This document shows, one piece after another, positions 1-6,329 of a stretch of DNA of 12,385 bases. Source of the DNA: JBFJVZ01 sp041623895 (lineage in GTDB: Bacteria > Planctomycetota > Planctomycetia > Pirellulales > Pirellulaceae); contig JBFJVZ010000223.1 in the NCBI GenBank assembly GCA_041623895.1, positions 1 to 12,385 on the forward strand. The letters are read 5' to 3'. The stretch's first letter is position 1, and each line of letters begins with the position of its first letter. Below the pieces are notes generated by a model, which saw nothing but the letters and a program-made list of their open reading frames with translations, made no database searches and had not been told where the DNA came from. A program made the translations under genes and the position numbers.

Positions 1-478
1 CTGGAAGGCGTGGCCAGCCAATTGTGCCAGCAAGAAACGCAAAACGGCTGATGACGAAGCGATCGTCATCAGCCGCCGTTATCCAATGCAGAGCGAAAAG
101 CGATTCAGCTTCTTCGGTTTCGGGTTTCTTTTCAGCTTCAGGCTTTTCTTCAGCAGCAGGTGCTTCTTCAGCAGCAGGTGCTTCTTCAGCAGCCGGTGCT
201 TCTTCAGCAGCAGGCTTTTCTTCAGCAGCCGGTGCTTCTTCAGCAGCAGGCTTTTCTTCAGCTGCTGGTGCTTCTTCAGCAGCCGGCGTTTCAGTCGTTG
301 TTGCGCTGTCCGGAGTTTCCGCACTCTCGGTAGCATTGGATGCCTCAGGCACACCGGTGTCGATCGAGAGATCGATATCAATCGTCTCTTCGTTAGCGGG
401 AGGCTTGCAACCGATCACACACGCTAACAGAAAGGCGCCTGCGATGCACTTAATCATTGTCTTGTAGATGCTTGACAT
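1..478 (-). CDS. Putative lipoprotein with PAAEE(A/K) repeat, 3' end outside window
   Basis: The minus-strand frame is open from an ATG at 478 to the window edge (159 residues, no stop). Residues 1-24 form a lipoprotein signal: a lysine-containing start, the hydrophobic stretch IAGAFLLACVIG, then a lipobox VIGC with Cys24. The mature protein would be lipid-anchored at an envelope membrane. An acidic Thr/Ser-rich stretch follows (25-64), then eight PAAEEA/PAAEEK units (65-112) and two degenerate ones (113-124). The last visible part (127-159) is not repetitive and I do not recognise it. The start could also be Met8 (457), which keeps the lipobox. No clear Shine-Dalgarno sequence is visible. 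The repeat probably makes an extended, charged spacer between membrane anchor and whatever lies further on. Function unknown. The change of character after residue 126 could mean a C-terminal domain or, less likely, a frameshift. Confidence 0.72.
   Translation of the reverse strand, partial: MSSIYKTMIKCIAGAFLLACVIGCKPPANEETIDIDLSIDTGVPEASNATESAETPDSATTTETPAAEEAPAAEEKPAAEEAPAAEEKPAAEEAPAAEEAPAAEEAPAAEEKPEAEKKPETEEAESLFALHWITAADDDRFVISRFAFLAGTIGWPRLP
141..284 (-). repeat. Eight tandem 18-bp units coding PAAEEA/PAAEEK
   Basis: Eight in-frame 18-bp units run head to tail inside the lipoprotein gene. In protein order the sixth residues are A, K, A, K, A, A, A, K. Units differ mainly by synonymous changes in the Pro and Ala codons and by the Ala/Lys exchange, so the array has diverged at the DNA level while the protein pattern is kept. 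All three frames of each strand are poor in stops here, which produces spurious open frames. Confidence 0.9.
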
Positions 479-766
479 TGAAAGGTCTCGTATAGGAACT
501 CGTTAACAACCATGGTTCTGGTTGCAATCCATCCATGAAATGGAAACAGGAAGGAATTGGAAATCCGTCAGAACAATTCCGGCGTTCATACCTATAGTGG
601 AATCACTTTTTCAAGAATTGAAAGGGGCATCATCGAAATAATCGGCACGTTCATGCGTGAGCGTTGATTTCCAGGACGGTCAATGGTAATCCAGATACAC
701 CGGGTGCATTGGGAAGTCCGATGATTTGGAGCGGACGGAGCTGTCCATCCCCCCGAATTCTCTCGG
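479..766. other. Divergent intergenic region
   Basis: This 288-bp stretch separates two genes that point away from each other, so it should hold both promoters. I found no convincing -35/-10 pair, RNA gene or strong palindrome. Open frames at 664-894 (+) and 680-886 (-) overlap the secreted-protein gene out of frame and look like chance. Confidence 0.5.
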
Positions 767-1237
767 ATGATTCCAATGAAAATGCCAGTGACGATCCTGT
801 TGGCTACGATTACTTTCCTGCCGGCAGCAGCCCAGGAATCGGACCGCGATCCGTTCGGTTTGGAATCCGCCGACGCTCAGGCGCAACCGCTTGAGCTGCA
901 GCAGCCATCGCCACTCGCCCTCGACCCAGCTGTTCCCAAGCCGGACATCAAGCCGCCTCTGCTTGTCCAGCCTGATGACCGCGTGAAGCTGTCGAACTCG
1001 CCGTCAAAATCGTCACAGCCGGGATCCAGGGCCAATCGTCAATCATCGAAAATGACGGCGGCGCAGTTGCGGCAAGCGCGAGCTTTGTATCGGTCGCAGC
1101 AGCGGATTCAGCGTCTGGAAATGTACCAGTGGCTTGGCTACGAGCCGTTGCGCCCGAATTGGGTGTCGATTCCTTCGATGACCAGCCGCTATCAAAATCG
1201 GACCATCATCGTCCCGGTTTACATTCACAGCCGATGA
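767..1237 (+). CDS. Small secreted protein of unknown function
   Basis: The 156-residue product has a signal peptide: MKMPVTILLATITFLPAAA with likely cleavage after Ala22 (AAA|Q), so it should be exported. The middle (about 25-90) is rich in Pro, Gln and Ser and probably disordered. The C-terminal 60 residues look folded: a basic helix with ARALYRSQQRIQRLE, then YEPLRPNW and an end rich in Tyr, Arg and Val (SRYQNRTIIVPVYIHSR). From memory, short secreted proteins ending in a motif like YEPLRPxW...RTIxVPVY occur in Pirellulaceae genomes, but I know no function. The start could be 767 or the ATG at 776, which gives the more typical MKM beginning; neither has a clear ribosome binding site. It stands alone, with a candidate terminator just after the stop. 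Confidence 0.75.
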   Translation: MIPMKMPVTILLATITFLPAAAQESDRDPFGLESADAQAQPLELQQPSPLALDPAVPKPDIKPPLLVQPDDRVKLSNSPSKSSQPGSRANRQSSKMTAAQLRQARALYRSQQRIQRLEMYQWLGYEPLRPNWVSIPSMTSRYQNRTIIVPVYIHSR

Positions 1238-1622
1238 TTGCAACCGCTGGCCGCTGCGACGGCCGGCCAATTGTTTTGTTGTCATTGCGGACGTTATTAG
1301 GCTGGCATTTCTTTTCGAGGAACGCCGGCTGGCTGCGTTTCCATGTGTATGAATTCTTCCGGCCGCATGCGCAACCGGACTCACAACCCCATCATCTCGC
1401 CATCATTTGGCAAGCTTCACCGGTTGCGACGATTCTCAAACACATGCCAGTGATTTCACTTGTTTCTTCTGTCACTTTGCGAAAACCAAAATCGCCCGCT
1501 AACCAGCACGTTGTCCCCGAACGGGTCTCATCAAGTACGTCAGGGCGAGCCGATAGCTACGTTAGTCACGTTGCGAACGACGACGTGCAAGCATTCCCGT
1601 AAAACCTATCAGCGGTGCCTCA
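1238..1622. other. Intergenic region, no gene seen
   Basis: This is 385 bp between the secreted protein and the xerC operon. Apart from the candidate terminator at its left end I see no supported feature. The open frame 1129-1602 (+) begins inside the secreted-protein gene in another frame, has no family features, and is rejected. The promoter for the 81-residue protein and xerC should lie near 1500-1600, but no clear boxes stand out. Confidence 0.5.
1247..1282 (+). terminator. Candidate intrinsic terminator
   Basis: Ten bases after the stop of the secreted protein, CTGGCCG (1247-1253) pairs with CGGCCGG (1260-1266) around a 6-base loop (six Watson-Crick pairs and one G-U). A T-rich but not uninterrupted tail (TTGTTTTGTTGT) follows after a short CCAA spacer. 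Position and form suit a terminator, but the stem is short and the tail is not directly attached. Confidence 0.4.
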
Positions 1623-1868
1623 ATGGACAAAGAAATCAACGTGCTAGCGTTGGTCAAAGGGGAAGAACGATTTATCTTTCTCTTTGATGATGAGAACCGT
1701 GACGAGACACTTCGACAACTCGCGCGTTTCGCCGCCGACCCCGAACTAGACTTTTCTTGGTACGATGCGGCGATGCTAAGCCGCAAGATCCGGGATGCCG
1801 TTCCTGTGGACGAAGACCTTTATGCCAGCGACGAATTTGACAGTCTCTCGATCGAAGATTTTCGCTAA
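1623..1868 (+). CDS. Conserved-type small acidic protein upstream of xerC
   Basis: This 81-residue protein is strongly acidic (22 Asp/Glu against 10 Lys/Arg by my count). It has no signal peptide and no membrane segment, so it should be cytoplasmic. It begins with a beta-like stretch (INVLALVKGEERFIFLFDDE), continues with a helix (RDETLRQLARFAADPE) and the segment DFSWYDAAMLSRKIRD, and ends with an acidic tail. Its stop is 11 bases before the GTG of xerC, so the two are very likely co-transcribed. I recognise no named family. Steady codon use, a sensible fold pattern and the tight spacing support a real gene. It might be a partner or regulator of the recombinase, but position is the only evidence for that. 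Confidence 0.8.
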   Translation: MDKEINVLALVKGEERFIFLFDDENRDETLRQLARFAADPELDFSWYDAAMLSRKIRDAVPVDEDLYASDEFDSLSIEDFR

Positions 1869-1879
1869 CGGATAATTTT

Positions 1880-2782
1880 GTGCGCAGTGCAATCGCGCAA
1901 TTCTTGAAATATCTCGCCAACGAGCGCAACGCATCTGAACTGACGGTCAAGGCATATCGCGAAGATCTGATGGCCCTGGTCGAGTGGTTGCAGGCAACGC
2001 GGGGCAAGATTCCCAAGGCAGGTGATTTAGCGCCTCAGGATCTGAGATCGTTTCAGGCCGCATTGGGAGAAGCAGGTTACGCTCGGACGTCCATTGCTCG
2101 CAAATTGGCCTCACTGAGAAGCTTTTACAAGTTTGCCATGCGTCAAGGAATTGCCAGCAGCAATCCTGCCAAGCCGCTGCGAAATCCCCGCCAGCAACGC
2201 AAGCTGCCGCACGTGCTGACCAACCAGGAAGTCGGGCGTTTGCTGGTAGCCCCCGACGCCGGCACCGTCGCAGGCCTGAGAGACCGAGCGATTCTGGAAA
2301 CGATGTATTCGGCCGGCCTGCGCGTCAGTGAGCTGGTTGGCTTACGCGATGGCGACTTGGATCGCATCGAACAAATCGTGCGTGTGCGGGGAAAAGGCCG
2401 CAAGGAACGCATCAGTCCGCTGGGGTCCTACGCTGTCAAAGCGATTGATGCCTACGCTCGCAAACGTGTTCGGGATCCCAAGACCGAATCACTTGGACGG
2501 GAAGCGCCCGTGTTCGTCAATCGGTTCGGACGCGGCCTGACGACTCGTAGCGTCGGCCGCATGCTGGAGAAATACATTGCCAAAGCCGAGTTGGATACAC
2601 GCACCAGTCCCCACACACTGCGACACAGCTTCGCAACACACTTGCTGGACCGCGGTGCTGATATTCGCAGCGTGCAAGAATTGCTGGGGCACAAGTCGCT
2701 GACGACCACGCAAATCTATACACACGTCAGTGCAGCCAACCTGCGGAAAGTCTACGAGAAAGCTCACCCGCGGGCGCGCTAG
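1880..2782 (+). CDS. xerC: Tyrosine recombinase XerC
   Basis: XerC, with XerD, resolves chromosome dimers by site-specific recombination at dif during cell division. The 300-residue length is that of the family. The N-terminal SAM-like core-binding domain spans about 1-90 (FLKYLANERNASELTVKAYREDL...); the catalytic domain about 105-295. All six catalytic residues are present: Arg148 (AGLRVSEL), Lys172 (RGKGRKER), His245 and Arg248 (HTLRHSFATHLL), His271 (LGHKSLTTTQIYTHV) and the nucleophile Tyr280. Arg148 and Lys172 fall at the same numbers as in the E. coli enzyme, as I remember it. The start is GTG, close behind the 81-residue gene. The stop codon TAG shares two bases with the left end of the downstream palindromic repeat. 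XerD is the alternative assignment, since the two are hard to tell apart by sequence alone. A phage or integron integrase is unlikely because there is no mobile context. Confidence 0.93.
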   Translation: MRSAIAQFLKYLANERNASELTVKAYREDLMALVEWLQATRGKIPKAGDLAPQDLRSFQAALGEAGYARTSIARKLASLRSFYKFAMRQGIASSNPAKPLRNPRQQRKLPHVLTNQEVGRLLVAPDAGTVAGLRDRAILETMYSAGLRVSELVGLRDGDLDRIEQIVRVRGKGRKERISPLGSYAVKAIDAYARKRVRDPKTESLGREAPVFVNRFGRGLTTRSVGRMLEKYIAKAELDTRTSPHTLRHSFATHLLDRGADIRSVQELLGHKSLTTTQIYTHVSAANLRKVYEKAHPRAR

Positions 2783-2951
2783 GCTTTGTCTCAAAAACCT
2801 GTTTCGCGGTAATTGGGAGGGCGACGCTCCCGCGGAGCCGCAACGCTGTGCCTTGGGAGGGCGACGCGGCGACGCTCCTGCGGAGCCGCAACGCGTTTTC
2901 CGACGCTTCGGCTTGGCGGGAACCTCGCCCTCCCCCTTCTGAGACAAGCCT
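2781..2951. repeat. Palindromic intergenic repeat with terminal inverted ends (MITE-like)
   Basis: This 171-bp unit exactly fills the gap between two converging stop codons. Its ends are inverted copies: AGGCTTTGTCTCA (2781-2793) against TGAGACAAGCCT (2940-2951), differing by one base insertion. Inside them is a second inverted pair: GGGAGGGCGACGCTCCCGC (2815-2833) against GCGGGAACCTCGCCCTCCC (2916-2934), with two mismatches. The unit can therefore fold as one long interrupted hairpin. There is no open frame of its own; the translated EGDAPAEPQ-type frames are artefacts of the repeat. From memory, this GGAGGGCGACGCTCC...CGGAGCCGC sequence is widespread in planctomycete genomes. It may also serve as a terminator for both genes. 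Confidence 0.7.
2813..2894 (+). repeat. Two direct copies of a GC-rich ~34-bp unit
   Basis: Within the palindromic element, TTGGGAGGGCGACGC and the following (G)CTCCYGCGGAGCCGCAACGC occur twice: 2813-2846 and 2853-2894. The second copy carries an 8-base expansion (an extra GGCGACGC-type block) and one C/T difference. Each copy holds its own small hairpins, such as GCTCC...GGAGC. Confidence 0.85.
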
Positions 2952-2953
2952 CG

Positions 2954-3628
2954 TTACGACTGGTACCACTTGTTCAACTGCTCGGGCCGAACCCCGAGCG
3001 CGTAAGCCGCTTGAATGGACCAATTCCTCAGGGTTTGCCGGATCACTCCGCGACGCTGCCAGCGACGTGCGCTGACGATCACGGGGCCATCCAGCAGCAG
3101 CGGTCGCGAACTTCGACGTAGTCGCCGCGACAAATCGACGTCCTCCATCAAGGGGATGTCCGCGATGCCGCCTTGTTCCAGCAGCACTTTCTTGTCGACA
3201 AAGATCGCTTGATCACCAAACGGCATCCGGCGAGTTTTGACGCGCAATGCGTTACCCGATTCCAGTAACCGATAAAGGATGCCGGGAGCGTCAATTTGCT
3301 GTCGAAACGCTCCCCACACCTCGCCGCTAGCATCACAGATCTGTTGCAGGCACTGAGTGCCCAGTCTGCTATCGGCGTGGAGGAACAAGACCAGGGAGCC
3401 AGTGACTGCCTGCAAGCCGCAGTTCAGTTGTCTTCCACGCCCCGGTGTCGATCGCACAATCCTGGTCGCCCCGGCCTCGTTGGCTCGATCAATTGTTTCG
3501 TCGGAGCTGCCGCCGTCAGCCACAATGATTTCGACAGCACCGGCATTCAATGCCGAGCGGATAGCGCCGGCGATGGTCGATGCTTCATTGCGTGCCGGGA
3601 TGACCACGGAAACATCGGACGGTTTCAT
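2954..3628 (-). CDS. Family 2 glycosyltransferase, TIGR04283 type
   Basis: This 224-residue cytoplasmic transferase has a GT-A fold. Motifs in order: VSVVIPARNEASTIAGAI at the N-terminus, VADGGSSDET (nucleotide-binding Asp38), GRGRQLNCG (64-71), the DxD-like FLHADSRL (Asp86), PFGDQAIFV (136-144), PLMEDVDLSRRLRR (159-172, candidate catalytic Asp163), and SARRWQRRGV. This set matches the TIGR04283 glycosyltransferases, which databases link by gene context to arsenosugar biosynthesis; the sugar and acceptor here are unknown. The start at 3628 is chosen because the ATG overlaps the permease stop as ATGA, indicating translational coupling, and because the family motifs begin there. The open frame extends upstream to 4045, but that part overlaps the permease in another frame and has no family features. 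The stop is 3 bases from a palindromic repeat. Confidence 0.88.
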   Translation of the reverse strand: MKPSDVSVVIPARNEASTIAGAIRSALNAGAVEIIVADGGSSDETIDRANEAGATRIVRSTPGRGRQLNCGLQAVTGSLVLFLHADSRLGTQCLQQICDASGEVWGAFRQQIDAPGILYRLLESGNALRVKTRRMPFGDQAIFVDKKVLLEQGGIADIPLMEDVDLSRRLRRSSRPLLLDGPVIVSARRWQRRGVIRQTLRNWSIQAAYALGVRPEQLNKWYQS

Positions 3629-4764
3629 ACGGTTTGTACTTCGCGCAGTCTCATGTAGGCCACCGGTCCAATGATCAGCAGCGGTACCCAAGCCGCCATC
3701 GCCGGTGTCATCAAATACCCGCTGCCGCCCATCGCGCCGGCAATCGTCTTGAGCGAAAAAAAGAATAACACAGTGACAATCGCCACGCCGATCGTCACAA
3801 ACAGATTTCGGTTGTGTCGATTCACAACCAGCGGCAATCCCAACATGATCAGCGCAAAGTCCAGTGGTACTCTGACGATCCGCTCGTGCAGCAGTACGTG
3901 CAAACTCATGCTGCTGTGAACCGCTGGGTTTCGAACGCGACTCACCAATTCGGCCACCGACGACAGTTTTGTGGATGTAGTGTTGGTTTGCAGCAGATCC
4001 GTATGGACAGTCGTTGAAACAAAGCACTGTTTGGGCGACAACCAACTCTGATCGCGGCTGGTCATCAAAATCGGCCGGTCTGAGGTACCAATCGTGGGCA
4101 GCGAATCAATCGTTTCCGGTCGTTGGACGGCCTCCAACAAGTAGCCGGACGGATGTTCATCGGTCGCCGGTAGCCAGGTGGCTTTTTGGGCGATCAGCAG
4201 ATCACCATAGCCCTGATAGTCGCCGTAAAGTCGAAAGTTGGGCTCAACGATTAGGCGACTGCGGGCTTTCAGCGCCTTGCCTTCCAGCAGGATCCCACTC
4301 GTCTTGTCATAGTTGGGCAGGATGGCTTGCTCTTTGTCTCCCGTGAAGTCTTTCGACCTCATCGAAAGTGCGTCACGCAGATCCGGGATCACCAATTCAC
4401 GTGTGGCAAGTTGCAGGAGCAGGATCCCCGCGGAAGCGATGATGATCGGCCGCAGCAATCGGCCGTGGGAAACGCCAGCGGCCAGCATCGCCGTCAACTC
4501 GCCGGTGCGGCGCAGCCAACCGACAACGAACAGCAGCGACATCAGCGTGATCACTGTGCCGGTCCAGTCAAATAACAAGACCACGTAGGGCCCATAAAAC
4601 CGGGCCATCACGCGCACTAAACCGCCGCCGGTTTGCGCCTGTCTGGCAAAGTCATCCATCGTCGTGAATGCGTGAAACACGATGAACACGCCGGCCAGGG
4701 AGCAAAAACAGACGAATACCGTCCGCAGGAACAAAACCAAGATGTAACGATCAATTCTGGTCAC
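3625..4764 (-). CDS. LptF/LptG-family permease (YjgP/YjgQ)
   Basis: LptF and LptG are the membrane subunits of the LptB2FG ABC exporter that lifts lipopolysaccharide from the inner membrane towards the outer membrane. The 379-residue length is usual. The start MTRIDRYILVLFLRTVFV is typical: family members open with a conserved helix after xxxxRYIxxxF. Predicted membrane segments lie at about 11-31, 58-82, 103-120, 300-315, 320-340 and 354-370, giving three helices, a large periplasmic beta-jellyroll region (about 125-295) and three more helices. RRTGELTAMLAAGVS (85-99) is the coupling-helix region that contacts LptB, and LPLVV near 310 is also typical. It cannot be assigned to LptF or LptG from sequence by eye. 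Only one copy is here, so a partner is expected elsewhere. It is coupled to the downstream glycosyltransferase by the ATGA overlap. Confidence 0.88.
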   Translation of the reverse strand: MTRIDRYILVLFLRTVFVCFCSLAGVFIVFHAFTTMDDFARQAQTGGGLVRVMARFYGPYVVLLFDWTGTVITLMSLLFVVGWLRRTGELTAMLAAGVSHGRLLRPIIIASAGILLLQLATRELVIPDLRDALSMRSKDFTGDKEQAILPNYDKTSGILLEGKALKARSRLIVEPNFRLYGDYQGYGDLLIAQKATWLPATDEHPSGYLLEAVQRPETIDSLPTIGTSDRPILMTSRDQSWLSPKQCFVSTTVHTDLLQTNTTSTKLSSVAELVSRVRNPAVHSSMSLHVLLHERIVRVPLDFALIMLGLPLVVNRHNRNLFVTIGVAIVTVLFFFSLKTIAGAMGGSGYLMTPAMAAWVPLLIIGPVAYMRLREVQTV

Positions 4765-5130
4765 GAATCTGCGGCATGCTCGGTTGGGTAAATCGCCTGT
4801 GGTTGCCAGCGACAGCTGCTGGAAAGCTGGCCGAGCCGACTATCTCGTTTTTGCCCTCACGGTGACAAGAGCAAGTCCCGGGGCCGGAGCATTGTTTCAC
4901 GACAATTTGAAGCAGCGGGAGTCGGAAGACGTCCGAAAATCCAGATCATCAAGCGAGCGGAAAACCGAAACGCGCGGTGTCTTACGGCTCACGTGAGCCG
5001 CGACGCGACGCGTGAGCGGCCGGGCCAATCGCGCCCACGCTTCGATCGACTTATCGCCTTGCATCCCTGCGAGACCTAAGCAAACGTAGCATCAGCAGCG
5101 CCAACAACTACAAAGCGATCTCGCGGGCCA
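4765..5130. other. Intergenic region between sigma factor and permease
   Basis: This 366-bp gap lies between two minus-strand genes, so it should hold the end of the sigma-factor transcript and the permease promoter. It contains a perfect 16-bp palindrome (4985-5000), GC-rich repeats of CGACGCGACGCGTGAGCGGCCGG type just right of it, and one copy of a 13-bp direct repeat (5115-5127). The open frame 4784-4996 (+) has no family features and runs into the palindrome, so I reject it. No clear promoter was seen. Confidence 0.5.
4985..5000. repeat. Perfect 16-bp palindrome
   Basis: CGGCTCACGTGAGCCG reads the same on both strands. It may be a protein-binding site, the core of a dispersed intergenic repeat, or part of a transcript end for the sigma-factor gene. 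As an RNA hairpin it would need to open its centre for a loop, and no T-run follows on either strand. Confidence 0.8.
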
Positions 5131-5149
5131 CTAGATGCGATCTCGCGGG
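5115..5149. repeat. 13-bp direct duplication across the sigma-factor stop
   Basis: GCGATCTCGCGGG occurs at 5115-5127 and again at 5137-5149, 22 bp apart. The right copy encodes the end of the sigma factor (Pro-Arg-Asp-Arg), while the left copy is just beyond its stop codon (5131-5133). It looks like a small tandem duplication that did not alter the frame. Confidence 0.85.
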
Positions 5150-6033
5150 TCGGTTAACCCGTCGGCCAGGCGGCGAAGGGCTTCCGTTTCGATCTGGCGG
5201 ACCCGCTCGCGAGTGAGCCCAAGTTCTGCGCCGATTTCCTTCAACGTGCTTGGCTCGCTGCCGTCCAATCCGAATCTCAACCGCAGCACCGTCGCCTCAC
5301 GTTCGTCCAGATCTTCCAACAGCTCCATGGCGTGCCGGAGGATGTCGTGATCCAGCAGCAATTCATCAGGAGATTTCAGCCGTTCATCCATGACCATTTC
5401 ACCAAGCGACCAGCCGGATTCGGTTTGATCGCTTTGCGGTGTGCTGTTGCTGATGCGAATTGCCTTACGAATGATCGGCAGCTTCTTCTTCGGTAAACCC
5501 AAAACGCGAGCGACTTCCTCGTTGGTTGGTGTGCGGCCCAATTCCTCGCTCAGCCTGGCTGTCGCTCGTCGCCATTTGCTCAGCAGTTCCACCATGTAGG
5601 CGGGAATGCGAATTGTTTTCGCACTGTTGATCAAAGCTCGTTTGATCGATTGCTTGATCCAGTAGCTCGCATAAGTGCTGAAACGCGTACCGACTTCGGG
5701 ATCAAATCCTTCCACGGCGCGGAGCAAGCCCAGATTGCCTTCTTCGATCAAGTCTTGAAGTCCAAGTCCTTTCCCCGTGTAGCCACGAGAAATGTTGACG
5801 ACCAATCGCAGATTGGCGCGAACCATGCGATCGCGAGCCTCGACGTCACCCTGTTCGATTCGCGCCGCCAACTCCAGTTCCTCCTCCGCCGAGAGCAACG
5901 CTGTTTCGTTGATTTCCCGCAGGTAGGTTTCGAGAGGAGATTGCGCGCCGCTAGAACGCTTGGTCGTTTTCGTACCTCGCGAGCGGGTACTCTTGGGTAC
6001 CGATTCAATTTCAGTATCCACAGGCTGTGACAT
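5131..6033 (-). CDS. RNA polymerase sigma-70-family factor (primary-like, lacks region 1.1)
   Basis: This 300-residue factor directs RNA polymerase to promoters. A short basic Ser/Thr-rich leader (1-30) is followed by region 1.2 (SPLETYLREINETALLSAEEE, 32-52), region 2 (about 65-137, with DLIEEGNLGLLRAVEGFDPE and the -10/melting segment FSTYASYWIKQSIKRAL), region 3 (about 140-215, RIPAYMVELLSKW) and region 4 (about 235-295, with -35-binding helix-turn-helix LKEIGAELGLTRERVRQIE). Region 1.1 and the long non-conserved insert of large RpoD proteins are absent, so this looks like a group 2 (RpoS/SigB/C-like) factor rather than the essential one, although short primary factors exist. I chose the ATG at 6033; the frame is open to 6228, but the extra 65 residues carry no sigma features. 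It is transcribed away from the sugar operon. Confidence 0.9.
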   Translation of the reverse strand: MSQPVDTEIESVPKSTRSRGTKTTKRSSGAQSPLETYLREINETALLSAEEELELAARIEQGDVEARDRMVRANLRLVVNISRGYTGKGLGLQDLIEEGNLGLLRAVEGFDPEVGTRFSTYASYWIKQSIKRALINSAKTIRIPAYMVELLSKWRRATARLSEELGRTPTNEEVARVLGLPKKKLPIIRKAIRISNSTPQSDQTESGWSLGEMVMDERLKSPDELLLDHDILRHAMELLEDLDEREATVLRLRFGLDGSEPSTLKEIGAELGLTRERVRQIETEALRRLADGLTDPRDRI

Positions 6034-6234
6034 CAGACTCTCGTATTTTCGCGGGCCAAAGCGGAAGGATGTTGCAGCGAACGGGCGTACAGAGAACGCT
6101 TTCTTCGGTCGCTGGCTCAATATCATTGGGATCGACCAGCCTGGCTGACAAGCTCCACGACATGCCGAAATGACGCGAGTGTGCCGACCGTGAGGGTTCT
6201 TTGGCACAGTCCGGTTGCAATGCTCCACCGGAAT

Positions 6235-6289
6235 GTAGAACGAACTTCGGTCGGTTGTGGGAATCGTGACGGACGGAAGTCCATTCTAC
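6235..6289. repeat. Imperfect 25-bp inverted repeat (stem-loop)
   Basis: The arm 6235-6259 (beginning GTAGAACGAACTTCGGTC) faces the arm 6265-6289 (ending GGAAGTCCATTCTAC) across a 5-base loop GGAAT. Eighteen of 25 positions pair exactly, and three more as G-U in a plus-strand RNA. From memory, GTAGAATGGACTTCC-type sequences recur in Pirellulaceae intergenic DNA, so it is probably a dispersed repeat. It is not followed by a T-run, so it is not an obvious terminator. Confidence 0.75.
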
Positions 6290-6300
6290 GGTGCCCCAAA

Positions 6301-6329
6301 TTGCCGAATCGGACTGTTCACGATATTGT
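6301..6329 (+). promoter_or_regulatory. Candidate sigma-70 promoter for the sugar operon
   Basis: TTGCCG (6301-6306) and TATTGT (6324-6329) are separated by exactly 17 bases. Each matches four of six consensus positions (TTGACA, TATAAT). Transcription would begin near 6336 and leave a leader of about 80 bases before the lactonase ATG at 6418. This is a by-eye match only. Confidence 0.3.

Noticed and set aside
24..467. Plus-strand open frames across the repeat (24-467, 86-427) and another minus frame (79-381)
   Set aside because: They are serine/phenylalanine- or lysine/leucine-rich readings of the 18-bp array in the wrong frames. Only the minus frame starting at 478 has a lipobox signal and sensible composition.
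1488..1555. Weak inverted match between TCGCCCGCT and AGGGCGAGC
   Set aside because: Only about five consecutive bases pair over a long loop, which is expected by chance in GC-rich DNA.
1880..2782. XerC as the integrase of an integrative element or integron
   Set aside because: There are no attachment sites, cassette array, tRNA target or phage genes; the length and all motif positions fit the housekeeping XerC.
2730..3121. Several open frames (such as 2730-2942, 2813-3121, 2489-2947) with EGDAPAEPQ or GSAGASPS patterns
   Set aside because: They are translations of the palindromic repeat element and of antisense xerC or glycosyltransferase; no domain or start signal supports them.
3629..4045. 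Upstream extension of the glycosyltransferase reading frame (139 extra residues)
   Set aside because: It lies entirely inside the permease gene in another frame, has no family similarity, and the ATGA overlap gives a better start at 3628.
6034..6228. Upstream extension of the sigma-factor frame to 6228
   Set aside because: The extra 65 residues carry no region 1.1 features and are Cys/Pro/Arg-rich in a manner typical of non-coding DNA; the ATG at 6033 fits better.
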